This document shows, piece after piece, positions 14,462 through 22,321 of a stretch of 33,619 nt of DNA. The notes beneath the pieces are model-generated. The model was not told where the DNA came from, searched no databases, and was given only the letters and a program-made list of their open reading frames with translations. This DNA is from DATBDM01 sp036269915 (GTDB taxonomy: Bacteria > Actinomycetota > Thermoleophilia > Solirubrobacterales > Solirubrobacteraceae): positions 1-33,619 of the forward strand of contig DATBDM010000088.1 of NCBI GenBank assembly GCA_036269915.1. The letters are read 5' to 3'. The stretch's first letter is position 1; each line of letters starts with the position of its first letter. A program made the position numbers and the translations under genes.

Positions 14462-15583
14462 ATGGCCCAGCGCACCAGCCCGCCGTTCCGCGCCGACCAC
14501 GTCGGCTCCCTGCTGCGCCCGCCCGGGCTGCTCGCGGCGCGCGAGCAGCACGCGGCCGGGTCGCTCTCCGACGCGGACCTGCGCGCGACCGAGGACGACG
14601 CGATCCGCGGCGCGGTGGCGATGCAGCAGGCGGCCGGGCTGGGCACGGTCACCGACGGCGAGTTCCGGCGCGCGTCGTGGCACATGGACTTCATCTACTC
14701 GCTGGGCGGGATCTCGAAGGCGCCCGGCGATCTGCACGTGCAGTTCCGCAACGCCGAGGGGACGATCGAGTTCACGCCTGCCGCGCTGCACGTCGACGCG
14801 CCGATCCGGCTCGAGCGGCCGATCTTCGGGGACGACTTCACGTTCCTCGAGTCGGTCGCGCTGCCCGGGCAGACGCCGAAGCTGACGATCCCGTCGCCGA
14901 GCATGGTCCACTACCGCGGCGGGCGCGCGTCGGTCGACGAGTCGGTCTACCCGGAGATGGACGCGTTCTGGGAGGACCTGGTGGGCGCGTACTCCGACCA
15001 GGTGCGCGGAGTGCACGGGCTCGGCTGCCGCTACCTGCAGTTCGACGACACGAGCCTGGCCTACCTCAACGATCCCGCCCAGCGCGAGCAGATGGCGGCG
15101 ACGGGCGCCGACGCCGAGCACCTGCACGAGGCGTACATCGCCCACATCAACGAGGCACTCGCGGGGCGTCCCGCCGACATGGCGATCACGACGCACATGT
15201 GCCGTGGCAACTTCCGCTCGTCGTGGGTCGCCGAGGGTGGCTACGACTTCGTCGCGGAGGCGCTGTTCAACGAGCTCGCGGTGGACGGCTTCTTCATGGA
15301 GTGGGACGACGCCCGCTCCGGCGGCTTCGAGCCGCTGCGCTTCGTGCCGCCGGGCAAGGTCGTCGTGCTCGGGCTGGTGACGACCAAGCGCGGCGAGCTC
15401 GAGCCGCGCGAGCTGCTCCTGCGGCGCATCGAGGAGGCCTCCCGGTACGTCGACCTCGACCAGCTCTGCCTCTCTCCGCAGTGCGGCTTCTCCTCGACGG
15501 TCGAGGGCAACACGCTCACCCAGGAGGAGCAGCTGGCGAAGCTGCGGCTGGTGGTCGACGTCGCCGAGGAGGTCTGGGGCTAG
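14462..15583 (+). CDS. Cobalamin-independent methionine synthase (MetE C-terminal) family protein
   Basis: This 373-residue single-domain relative of the MetE C-terminal half (YxjG/YxjH type) starts FRADHVGSLLRPPGLL. The zinc ligands of the family are all present: His245 and Cys247 (THMCRGN), Glu280 (FFMEWDD) and Cys341 (SPQCGFSS). It should move a methyl group to a thiol. True methionine synthesis would need a folate-binding N-domain that is missing, so another methyl donor or acceptor is likely. GAGGAG overlapping the pobA stop forms a strong ribosome site, so it is co-transcribed with pobA. A link to methylated aromatics or methionine supply is inference only. Confidence 0.85.
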   Translation: MAQRTSPPFRADHVGSLLRPPGLLAAREQHAAGSLSDADLRATEDDAIRGAVAMQQAAGLGTVTDGEFRRASWHMDFIYSLGGISKAPGDLHVQFRNAEGTIEFTPAALHVDAPIRLERPIFGDDFTFLESVALPGQTPKLTIPSPSMVHYRGGRASVDESVYPEMDAFWEDLVGAYSDQVRGVHGLGCRYLQFDDTSLAYLNDPAQREQMAATGADAEHLHEAYIAHINEALAGRPADMAITTHMCRGNFRSSWVAEGGYDFVAEALFNELAVDGFFMEWDDARSGGFEPLRFVPPGKVVVLGLVTTKRGELEPRELLLRRIEEASRYVDLDQLCLSPQCGFSSTVEGNTLTQEEQLAKLRLVVDVAEEVWG

Positions 15584-15599
15584 CCGGGCCGGCGGCGGC

Positions 15600-17186
15600 T
15601 CAGCGAGCCGGCGCGGCGGTCGCTGCTCGCTCGCCGTCGCCGTTCGTCGCCGCGTCGCGCGCGGCCCGGTCGCGCGCCGGCGCAGGGATCAGGGCGAGGG
15701 CGGCGCCGATCGCCAGCAGCGTCCACGACAGGGGGTCCTCGAGGTAGGCCGCGTAGACGAGCGTGTGCAGCACCAGCGCGACGAACGCCGCCACGATGCC
15801 GGCGCGCGCGACCGCCACGACGCCCGGCGGGCCGCGGCGGCGCAGCGCGTCGAGGGCGCCGCGCCAGAGCACGGCGAGCGCCGCGACGAGCATCCCCACG
15901 TAGGCCAGCAGCCCGAGGACGCCCTGCTCGGCGGCGACCGTCACCGGGATCGTGTGCGAGACGACGACCGCCCGGCTCGAGGAGCGGATGCGCTCGCGCT
16001 TGCGGTAGCTGGCGGCGAATCCGCCCGATCCGACGCCCCAGACCGGCCGGTCGGAGAACAACTGCCCGCCGCCCTTCAACAGATCGACGCGGCCGCTGGT
16101 CGCCTTGTCGATCGCCTTCGTCGATCCGCCCTTGATGTGCAGCGCGCCCGGCGCGATCACGACCACCGCGATCACCAGCACCACCGCCGCGCCGACCACC
16201 CCCAGCACCGGTCCGGGGCGCCAGCGCAGCGCCGCCAGCACGGCGAGGCCGCCGAGCAGCGCGGCGAAGCTCGACTGCGACAGCGACAGGACGAGGCCGG
16301 CCCACAACACCGCGAGCCCGACGGAGAGCAGCGCCACCGTCCGCGGCCGCGTCTGCCACAGCAGCACCGCCGCCATCAGGATCATCGTGAGCGCGAGGAA
16401 GCGCCCGTAGATGTTCGGGTCGAAGAACAGCGAGTTGACCCGGAAGTACGGCTTGAGGTCGTTGGCCGCGAGCACCTTCTCGTTGGCCAGCAGCAGCCGC
16501 CCCGTGCCCCACTCGCCGAACCCGACGACGGCGAACAGCAGTGCCAGCCCGACGGTCAGCCCGAAGCACGCCTTCAGCAGCCGCGGCGTCCAGCGCACCT
16601 CGAGCAGCAGCGAGAAGAGCACCGCGAACGGGATGTAGAAGAAGCACAGGTTCTTGACCGCCTGCTCGCGGTCGGAGGAGTACAGCGACTGCAGCGCGTA
16701 GAGCAGCAGGACTGCGGCGAGCGCCCACTCGAGCCGGCTGACGCGGCGCCCGGCGAGCGTCGCCGAGCGCGGCGGGCGAGGCTCGATCGCCTCGGGGGAG
16801 CGCAGCCCCCAGGCGTAGGCGGCGAGGCCCGCCGCGATCACGCCGTAGAGCGGCAGCAGCAGGTTCGCCGTCCCGCCGCCGGCCGTCACCGGCACGCGGA
16901 TGGGCACGGTGAGGACGACGAGCAGCGGGAACGCCTCGGGCCGCGTGCGGATCAGCGCCGCGACCGCGACGAGCGCCACGACGCCGACGACCACTGCTCC
17001 CGCCACCTCGGCCGCGTGCGAGGAGACGTCGTCGGAGACGGTGCCGAGCCCGACGACCAGCGCGACGGCGATCGCGCCGAGCAGGAGCGCCGCCACCATC
17101 GCGCCGGCCTTGCGGCGCGGGTCGCGGAGTCCCAGGGCGGCGGCCGCAGCGACGGTCGCCACCACCGCCACGAGGTCCGCCGGCAG
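15600..17186 (-). CDS. O-antigen ligase / polymerase (Wzy_C, WaaL-like) membrane protein
   Basis: This is a polytopic membrane protein of about 528 residues with ten or more hydrophobic segments. The Wzy_C/O-antigen-ligase block is clear: SLFFDPNIYGRFLAL, then an extracytoplasmic loop with SGRVDLL, SDRPVWGVGSGGFAASY, and SHTIPVTVAAEQGVLGLLAY with the conserved His. Such enzymes polymerise or ligate lipid-linked glycans outside the membrane. It follows the ABC exporter genes, so it probably attaches or extends the exported polymer. The start is probably CTG at 17186, with GGAGGA nine bases upstream. The first conventional start is GTG at 17171, with only GGCGG nearby. It is three bases from the stop of the ATPase gene. 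Confidence 0.85.
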   Translation of the reverse strand: MPADLVAVVATVAAAAALGLRDPRRKAGAMVAALLLGAIAVALVVGLGTVSDDVSSHAAEVAGAVVVGVVALVAVAALIRTRPEAFPLLVVLTVPIRVPVTAGGGTANLLLPLYGVIAAGLAAYAWGLRSPEAIEPRPPRSATLAGRRVSRLEWALAAVLLLYALQSLYSSDREQAVKNLCFFYIPFAVLFSLLLEVRWTPRLLKACFGLTVGLALLFAVVGFGEWGTGRLLLANEKVLAANDLKPYFRVNSLFFDPNIYGRFLALTMILMAAVLLWQTRPRTVALLSVGLAVLWAGLVLSLSQSSFAALLGGLAVLAALRWRPGPVLGVVGAAVVLVIAVVVIAPGALHIKGGSTKAIDKATSGRVDLLKGGGQLFSDRPVWGVGSGGFAASYRKRERIRSSSRAVVVSHTIPVTVAAEQGVLGLLAYVGMLVAALAVLWRGALDALRRRGPPGVVAVARAGIVAAFVALVLHTLVYAAYLEDPLSWTLLAIGAALALIPAPARDRAARDAATNGDGERAATAAPAR

Positions 17187-17188
17187 TG

Positions 17189-17977
17189 CTACACGTCCTC
17201 CATCGTCACGACGTCCTCGCCGACCTCGAGGAACTCCGTGTAGGAGGAGATGACGGACTCCGGCTCGTCCCACATGCGCAGGACGCCGCGGTCCATCCAG
17301 ATCGCCTGGTCGCAGAGCTGCTCGATCGTGCCGAGCGCGTGCGACACGAGCACCACGGTGCGGTCCTGCTCGCACAGCTCGCGCATCTTGCGGAAGGACT
17401 TCTTGCGGAAGCGCGCGTCGCCGACGGACAGCGCCTCGTCGATGATGAGGATGTCGGGATCCATGTTCACCGCGACCGAGAAGCCGAGCCGGCCGTACAT
17501 GCCGGACGAGTAGGTCCGCATCGGCATGTCCATGAAGTCCTCGAGCTCCGCGAAGGCCACGATGTCCTCGTACTTCCTCTCGAGCTCGTCGCGGTCGAGG
17601 CCGGCGGCCAGCCCGCCGAGGACGACGTTCTCGCGGCCGGTCAGCTTGCGGTTGAAGCCGACGCCGAGCGCGAGCAGCGTGCTCACGCGGCCGTCGACCT
17701 CGACGCGGCCGCGGGTCGGCGGCAGGATGCCCGACATCACGCGCATCAGCGTCGACTTGCCCGCGCCGTTGGCGCCGACGACGCCGAGCACCTGGCCGTG
17801 CGGCACCGTGAAGGAGACGTTCTTGATCGCCTCGACCTCGCGGACCACGCGCTCGCGGCGCCCGAGCTTGAGCACGGTGCTCTTGAGCGTGGGCGTGCGC
17901 TCGAGCGTCGTCCGGTAGGTCAGCGAGACGTCCTCGACGCGGATGCGCGGCTCGTCAGAGACGGACAGCGAACTCAC
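17189..17977 (-). CDS. Polysaccharide/teichoic-acid ABC exporter ATP-binding protein (Wzt/TagH-like)
   Basis: This 262-residue ATPase has Walker A GANGAGKST at 68-76, a Q-loop region GVGFNRKLTGREN, an ABC signature in the form YSSGMYGRLGF (about 156-166), Walker B DILIIDEALSVGD (about 175-187) and switch His in LVSHALG. The unusual YSSGM signature is typical of Wzt/TagH exporters. It lacks the C-terminal carbohydrate-binding domain seen in some Wzt proteins, so polymer recognition by the ATPase is not expected. The GTG at 17977 lies inside the permease gene (23-base overlap), indicating a matched pair. Confidence 0.92.
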   Translation of the reverse strand: MSSLSVSDEPRIRVEDVSLTYRTTLERTPTLKSTVLKLGRRERVVREVEAIKNVSFTVPHGQVLGVVGANGAGKSTLMRVMSGILPPTRGRVEVDGRVSTLLALGVGFNRKLTGRENVVLGGLAAGLDRDELERKYEDIVAFAELEDFMDMPMRTYSSGMYGRLGFSVAVNMDPDILIIDEALSVGDARFRKKSFRKMRELCEQDRTVVLVSHALGTIEQLCDQAIWMDRGVLRMWDEPESVISSYTEFLEVGEDVVTMEDV

Positions 17978-18854
17978 GCTCCCGGGACATGAAGAACAGC
18001 AGGCTGCCGACGAAGATGACGATGCCCCACGCGGGGCCGACGATCAGCGTCCACGAGGCCGGCGCGTGCCCGCCGTGCAGGACGTCGCTCCACGCGCTCA
18101 GCGGCGCGGCGAGGGGATTGGCGACCAGCAGCCACTTGTAGCCGTGGGGCACGTGCGACGCGTAGTAGAGGACCGGCGAGGCGTACAGCCAGACGCGCAG
18201 GACGTAGGGCAACAGGCTGCGCAGGTCGCGGAAGTACACCTGCAGCGCGGCGACGAGCATGCAGAGGCCCGCGGCCAGCACCGTGAAGAGCAGGACCAGC
18301 GGGAAGACCCACAGCAGCGACCAGTTGGTCGGCAGGCCGCTGATGAAGTGGATCGGTATGTAGATGATCATCGTCGGCAGGAACTGCTTGAAGCCGACGA
18401 TGACCGACGACAGCGGCAGCAGCACCCGCGGGAACGCCGAGTTCATGACCAGCTTCCCGCCCGAGGTCACCGACTTCACGCCGGAGCGGACCGCGCCCGA
18501 GATGTAGTGGTAGGCGAAGATGCCGGCCACGAGATGCGCGAAGAAGCCCGGGCCGGACTTGCCGCCGCGCACGATGTCGATCAGCACGAAGTAGACGCCC
18601 GAGAGCAGCAGCGGGTTCAGGACCAGCCAGAACTTCCCGAAGATCGTGTCGTAGTGCTGCGCGCGCAGGTTGGTGCGCGCGAGCTCCATCGCGAACTCGC
18701 GCCTCCGCCACACCTCGCGCAGGTACGGGACGAACGGCGGGAGGCCGACCTTGTGGGGCTCGTAGACCTGGTGGGTGGAGGCGAGCTCCGAGCCGCCGCC
18801 CGGCCGCGAGGGATCGCCACTCGTCGCCGAGGGTTGGGTGACTCCTGTGCTCAT
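17955..18854 (-). CDS. Polysaccharide/teichoic-acid ABC exporter permease (Wzm/TagG-like)
   Basis: This 299-residue ABC-2 type permease has a cytoplasmic N-terminus containing LREVWRRREFAMELARTNLRAQ, followed by about six transmembrane segments. Typical family wording includes FGKFWLVLNPLLLSGVYFVL, FPRVLLPLSSVIVGFKQFL, YFRDLRSLLPYVLRVWLYASPVLY and NPLAAPLSAW. It flips a lipid-linked glycan or glycerol-phosphate polymer across the membrane together with the adjacent ATPase. A TAGCCT -10-like hexamer lies 12 bases upstream of the ATG and no ribosome site is visible. This pair and the ligase may therefore have their own near-leaderless promoter. Confidence 0.92.
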   Translation of the reverse strand: MSTGVTQPSATSGDPSRPGGGSELASTHQVYEPHKVGLPPFVPYLREVWRRREFAMELARTNLRAQHYDTIFGKFWLVLNPLLLSGVYFVLIDIVRGGKSGPGFFAHLVAGIFAYHYISGAVRSGVKSVTSGGKLVMNSAFPRVLLPLSSVIVGFKQFLPTMIIYIPIHFISGLPTNWSLLWVFPLVLLFTVLAAGLCMLVAALQVYFRDLRSLLPYVLRVWLYASPVLYYASHVPHGYKWLLVANPLAAPLSAWSDVLHGGHAPASWTLIVGPAWGIVIFVGSLLFFMSREREFAVRL

Positions 18855-18865
18855 GGGACGCTGAG

Positions 18866-18871
18866 AGGCTA
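18866..18871 (-). promoter_or_regulatory. TAGCCT -10 element upstream of the ABC exporter
   Basis: On the minus strand TAGCCT ends 12 bases before the exporter permease ATG, inside the 33-base gap after the GT2 gene. The leader would be only about five bases long and contains no Shine-Dalgarno sequence. This is consistent with a near-leaderless internal promoter. No convincing -35 is visible. Confidence 0.4.
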
Positions 18872-18887
18872 GCGGTCGGACCCGCGG

Positions 18888-19754
18888 TCAGACGATGGGT
18901 GGACGCCCGGCGCGGGTCATCCTGAGCATCGTGCTCATCCGCAACCGCTGCCGCGGACCGGACCCCGGGCCGCGCAGCCCCTCGCGGTAGCCGCGCAGCG
19001 CGGCGGCGGCGCGCGCGGGCGAGCGCCACAGCAGCGGGGCCGTCCGGGCCGCGAAGCTCAGCACGTAGAGCACTCCGAGCGGGGCGGGCAGGTAGCGGCG
19101 CGCGATCCACACGCGGTTGCGCGCGCCGTAGAAGGCGGAGTAGTCGTGCGCCGCGGGCGCGTAGGGGGGATGCAGCGCGGCGAGGTCGCCCGCGTAGGCG
19201 ACCCGGAAGCCCGCGTCGAGCACCCGCCACGCGAGGTCGACGCCCTCGTGCGCGAAGCGGAACGGCGCCGGCCAGCCGCCGGCGCGCTCGAAGACGTCGC
19301 GGCGGATCGCCACGGCGCCCTCCCACACGGCGCACACGTCGCTGGAGCGCTCCGGGTCGCCGGACCGCAGCCGCGGCACCCAGTCGCGCGGCCCGCGCGA
19401 GCCGTCATCGGCCTTGACGCGCAGCTGCACGAGCCCGAGCCGCGCGTCGGCGGCGAAGCGCTCCGCGAGCGCCGCGAGCGTGCCCGGCTCCTCGAGGCGG
19501 GCGTCGTCGTCGAGGAAGAACAGCAGCTCGCCCGTGACCGCCGGGACGCCCGCGTTGCGCCCGCCGGGGATGCCGGCGTCCTCGGCGAGCGCCACCGCCT
19601 TCACGCCGTCCGGCAGCCCCTCGGGGACCCAGCCGTTGCCGACCACCGCGACGTCGATGTGGACGTCGCGCTGCGCGCGCAGCGAGCCGACCGCGGCCGC
19701 CAGCTCGGGCGGCCGGCGGCCCTGGGTCAGCACCACGCAGCCCCAGGCGGTCAT
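18888..19754 (-). CDS. Glycosyltransferase family 2
   Basis: This 288-residue GT-A fold transferase has the N-terminal strand WGCVVLTQGRRPPELAAAVGSL, the nucleotide-sugar region EDAGIPGGRNAGVPAVTGELLFFLDDDARLEEPG with the metal-binding DDD, and the acceptor-side motif HEGVDLAWRVLDAG. A hydrophobic stretch near LGVLYVLSFAARTAPLLW suggests membrane association. It is rhamnosyl/galactosyl-transferase-like in style, but donor and acceptor cannot be read. The ATG at 19754 overlaps the CDP-alcohol phosphotransferase stop (ATGA), so the two enzymes are made together. Confidence 0.88.
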   Translation of the reverse strand: MTAWGCVVLTQGRRPPELAAAVGSLRAQRDVHIDVAVVGNGWVPEGLPDGVKAVALAEDAGIPGGRNAGVPAVTGELLFFLDDDARLEEPGTLAALAERFAADARLGLVQLRVKADDGSRGPRDWVPRLRSGDPERSSDVCAVWEGAVAIRRDVFERAGGWPAPFRFAHEGVDLAWRVLDAGFRVAYAGDLAALHPPYAPAAHDYSAFYGARNRVWIARRYLPAPLGVLYVLSFAARTAPLLWRSPARAAAALRGYREGLRGPGSGPRQRLRMSTMLRMTRAGRPPIV

Positions 19755-20536
19755 CGCAGGCGGTCCGAGGTGACGATCGCGAGCCCATGGCCGAGCAGCG
19801 TGATCGCGGCGATCGGGATCAGCGCGACGACGAGCACGCGGGTGGCGGCGAGGTCACCGACGGCGGCGTCCACGATCGCTGCGGCCAGCGCGAGCAGCGT
19901 CGCCTCCACGGCGACGAAGGCGCGGAAGAACGGCAGGTGGCCGAGCACCCGCCGCGCGCGCCGCAGGGCGCTCTGTCGCGGCGCGGCGACCGCCTCGGTG
20001 TCGAGCGCGAGGGCGCGCCCGGACTCCGCGCGCGCCACGATCACGAGCGCCGACTCGCCCTTGATCCCGAGCACCAGCACGGCGATCACCAGCCCCAGCG
20101 TCGTGTAGGTGCCGAGCTCGTCCCAGCCGCCGTCGGCGCGGATCCCGAGCGCGATCGGCAGCAGCGCCTCGGTCATCCAGTGGCCGACCCGGTCGAGGTA
20201 GATCCCCATCGGCGAGCGCCGGTCGAGCCAGCGCGCCAGCTCGCCGTCGGAGCAGTCGAGCAGGATCTGCAGCTGGATCAGCAGCACCGCGCCGAGCGCC
20301 GGCACGACGCCCGGCAGCGTCAGCACGCCCGCGGCCAGCACCCCCGCGAGGATCATCAGCCAGGTCACGGCGTCGGGCGTGAGCGGCGTGCGCAGCAGCA
20401 GCCGCGTCAGGTAGGGCGAGATCCGGCGGACGTAGAGGCGCCCGGCCCAGTGCTCGCCCGAGTTGCGGGCGAAGATCGACGCGGGCTGCGCGACCGCGCG
20501 CAGCTCGGCGACGGAGGGGCGGCGCGAGCGCAGCAT
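19751..20536 (-). CDS. CDP-alcohol phosphatidyltransferase family protein with His at the fourth motif position
   Basis: This 261-residue membrane enzyme has about six transmembrane helices. The family motif is DxxDGxxAR, then GxxxDxxxD. Here it reads Asp94, Asp97, Gly98, Ala101 and Arg102, then Gly111 and Asp115, but the last position is His119 (GIYLDRVGHW) instead of the Asp usually regarded as catalytic base. Such enzymes transfer a phospho-alcohol from a CDP-alcohol to a hydroxyl acceptor at the membrane. It directly follows the glycerol-1-phosphate dehydrogenase (four-base gap), so CDP-glycerol of the sn-1 series is the predicted donor. The acceptor is unknown. The His could still serve as base, or activity may be altered. 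Confidence 0.88.
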   Translation of the reverse strand: MLRSRRPSVAELRAVAQPASIFARNSGEHWAGRLYVRRISPYLTRLLLRTPLTPDAVTWLMILAGVLAAGVLTLPGVVPALGAVLLIQLQILLDCSDGELARWLDRRSPMGIYLDRVGHWMTEALLPIALGIRADGGWDELGTYTTLGLVIAVLVLGIKGESALVIVARAESGRALALDTEAVAAPRQSALRRARRVLGHLPFFRAFVAVEATLLALAAAIVDAAVGDLAATRVLVVALIPIAAITLLGHGLAIVTSDRLR

Positions 20537-20540
20537 GGCG

Positions 20541-21599
20541 TCAGGTGGCGACGGCCGCGAGGAAGGCGTCGACGCGCTCGCGCACGGCGGCCTCGTCGAG
20601 CGCGAGGTGCTCGAGCACCGTGTAGCGGTCCGGCCGCGTCATCGGCGCGTGCACGACCGCCTCGGCGAACTGGTCCGGCGTGAGCCCGAGATCCTGCGGG
20701 GTGCGCGGCAGCCCGTGCCGGCACAGGCACGCGTCGATCGAGCGGACCATGCCCTCGTCCCCGCGCAGGAAGCTCGTGAACAGGCTCGCCGCCCCGGCGA
20801 GCTCACCGTGGCGCGCGGTGCCGGGGAAGAGGTGGTCGATCGCGTGGAGGATCTCGTGGTCGGAGCCGCTGCACGGCCGCGAGGATCCGGCGGTGGCCAT
20901 CGCCAGGCCGGAGAGCACGAGCGCCTCGGCGAGGGCGATCAGGAAGTCGTCGTCGTCGATCCCGTCCTCGCGCAGCAGCACCGAGGTCGCGGCGAGCCGG
21001 GCGAACGTGACGGCGACGCCGTCGACCGGCTCGCCACGCTCGGCCCCCGCCAGCCGCCAGTCGGCGATCGCGGACAGGTTGGAGATCGTGTCGCCGATCC
21101 CCGAGCGGCGCATCGCCGGGTCCGACCGGCGCACGTAGTCGAGGTCGACGACGACGGCGATCGGCATCTGCACGCCGAAGGAGCCCTTGCGGCCGCCCTC
21201 CTCGAGGGAGGCGACCGGCGACGCGATGCCGTCGTGGGCGAGGCTGGTGGCGACGGCGACCATCGGCAGCCCGCTGAGGCTCGCCGCGTACTTGGCCATG
21301 TCGAGCGTGCGCCCGCCGCCGATGCCGACGATGGCGTCGTAGAACCCCTGGCGCAGGCGCCGGGCGAGCTCCGACGCCGCGTCGATCCCACCGCCCTCGA
21401 CCGTCCACAGCTCGGCGTTGCCCAGCTGCGGGCGCAGGACGTCGGCGATCTCCTCGCCGAGCCCCGGCCCCACGACGATCGCGACGTGGCCGCCGGCCGA
21501 GATCCGGCGGTCGGCGAGCAGCGGCGCGAGGCTCGCGATCGCGCCCGACCCGATGTCGATGGTCAGCGGCGTGCTGACCATGCGGGTCAACAGCGGCAC
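20541..21599 (-). CDS. sn-Glycerol-1-phosphate dehydrogenase (EgsA/AraM-like)
   Basis: This 352-residue iron-containing-alcohol-dehydrogenase-superfamily enzyme has the G1P dehydrogenase fingerprint GIGGGRTLDMAKYAA followed by VAVATSLAHDGIASPVASL. Candidate metal ligands are Asp170 (GIGDTISN), His248 (SDHEILH) and His264 (ARHGE), and the ADWRLA helix is typical. It reduces dihydroxyacetone phosphate to sn-glycerol-1-phosphate, the backbone enantiomer of archaeal lipids, with NAD(P)H. The GTG at 21599 has GGGAGG four bases upstream and overlaps the cytidylyltransferase by 13 bases. An ATG at 21581 is possible. Neighbouring cytidylyl- and CDP-alcohol transferases indicate that the product is activated and built into a polymer or lipid. 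Confidence 0.88.
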   Translation of the reverse strand: MPLLTRMVSTPLTIDIGSGAIASLAPLLADRRISAGGHVAIVVGPGLGEEIADVLRPQLGNAELWTVEGGGIDAASELARRLRQGFYDAIVGIGGGRTLDMAKYAASLSGLPMVAVATSLAHDGIASPVASLEEGGRKGSFGVQMPIAVVVDLDYVRRSDPAMRRSGIGDTISNLSAIADWRLAGAERGEPVDGVAVTFARLAATSVLLREDGIDDDDFLIALAEALVLSGLAMATAGSSRPCSGSDHEILHAIDHLFPGTARHGELAGAASLFTSFLRGDEGMVRSIDACLCRHGLPRTPQDLGLTPDQFAEAVVHAPMTRPDRYTVLEHLALDEAAVRERVDAFLAAVAT

Positions 21600-22321
21600 G
21601 CGACCTCCCGCGCCTTCGCCAGGTCGCTCGCGTCGTCGACCTCGACCCAGTCGACCTCGCCGATCGGGGCGATGCCGACGCGGCCGCCGCGGTCGGCGTA
21701 CTCCTGGAAGCCGTCCTCGTAGTAGAGCTGCGGATCACGGTCGAAGGTCGTCTGCAGCGCGGCGGCCAGCGCGTCGGCGGCGCCGGGCTCGATCAGCGTC
21801 AGGCCGATGTACTCGCCGTGCGCGCTCGCGGGGTCGAGGGCCTTGTTGATGCGCTCGAGCATCCCGGCGTCGGAGACGTGGACCTTCATCTCCTCCTCGC
21901 CGAGCGGCTTGGACTGGTCGACGGCGATCAGCAGCTCGTGGCCGTCGCGCGCGTCGAGAAGCGTGCGCTCGACGCTCGGCGGGTGCACGGTGTCGCCGTT
22001 GGCGAGCAGCACGCCGCGGCCGAAGTGCTCGCGCGCGCACCACAGCGAGTAGGCGTTGTTCCACTCGAGCGCCTTCGGGTTGTAGAGCGTCTGCACCCGC
22101 AGCCCGTGGCGCTCCTGCAGCGCGGGGAGGCGCTCCTCGATGCGCTCGAACGCGTAGCCGGTGACGACCACGGCCTCTTCGAGCCCGGCGGCCGCCAGGT
22201 TGGACAGCGCGATGTCGAGGATCGTGTCCTCGCCCCGCACCGCCAGCAGCGTCTTGGGCAGGTCGGCCGTCTCGGGGCCCAGTCGCCGTCCGGCTCCCGC
22301 CGCGAGCACCATGCCGATCAC
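21587..22321 (-). CDS. LicC-like sugar/alcohol-phosphate nucleotidyltransferase
   Basis: This protein of about 244 residues is a one-domain nucleotidyltransferase. It has the pyrophosphorylase loop LAAGAGRRLG (6-15), the lysine motif LPKTLL (21-26), NNAYSLW (88-94, as in phosphocholine cytidylyltransferase LicC), the metal Asp in LANGD (Asp110) and the C-terminal VDWVEVDDASDLAKA. It should make a CDP-alcohol from CTP. Because its gene overlaps that of the glycerol-1-phosphate dehydrogenase, glycerol-1-phosphate is the most likely substrate. Inositol-1-phosphate or phosphocholine are alternatives. The GTG at 22321 overlaps the upstream stop as GTGA; an ATG at 22312 is also possible. Confidence 0.85.
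   Translation of the reverse strand: MIGMVLAAGAGRRLGPETADLPKTLLAVRGEDTILDIALSNLAAAGLEEAVVVTGYAFERIEERLPALQERHGLRVQTLYNPKALEWNNAYSLWCAREHFGRGVLLANGDTVHPPSVERTLLDARDGHELLIAVDQSKPLGEEEMKVHVSDAGMLERINKALDPASAHGEYIGLTLIEPGAADALAAALQTTFDRDPQLYYEDGFQEYADRGGRVGIAPIGEVDWVEVDDASDLAKAREVACRC

Noticed and set aside
13274..15196. A 640-codon minus-strand frame opposite pobA and the MetE-like gene
   Set aside because: Composition is shadow-like (Arg/Ala/Val/Asp repeats without motifs), and both plus-strand genes have clear catalytic motifs.
15584..15599. GCCGGGCCGGC repeat as a terminator between the MetE-like gene and the ligase gene
   Set aside because: The palindrome leaves a one-base loop, has no T tract and sits in a 16-base gap. 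It is probably composition.
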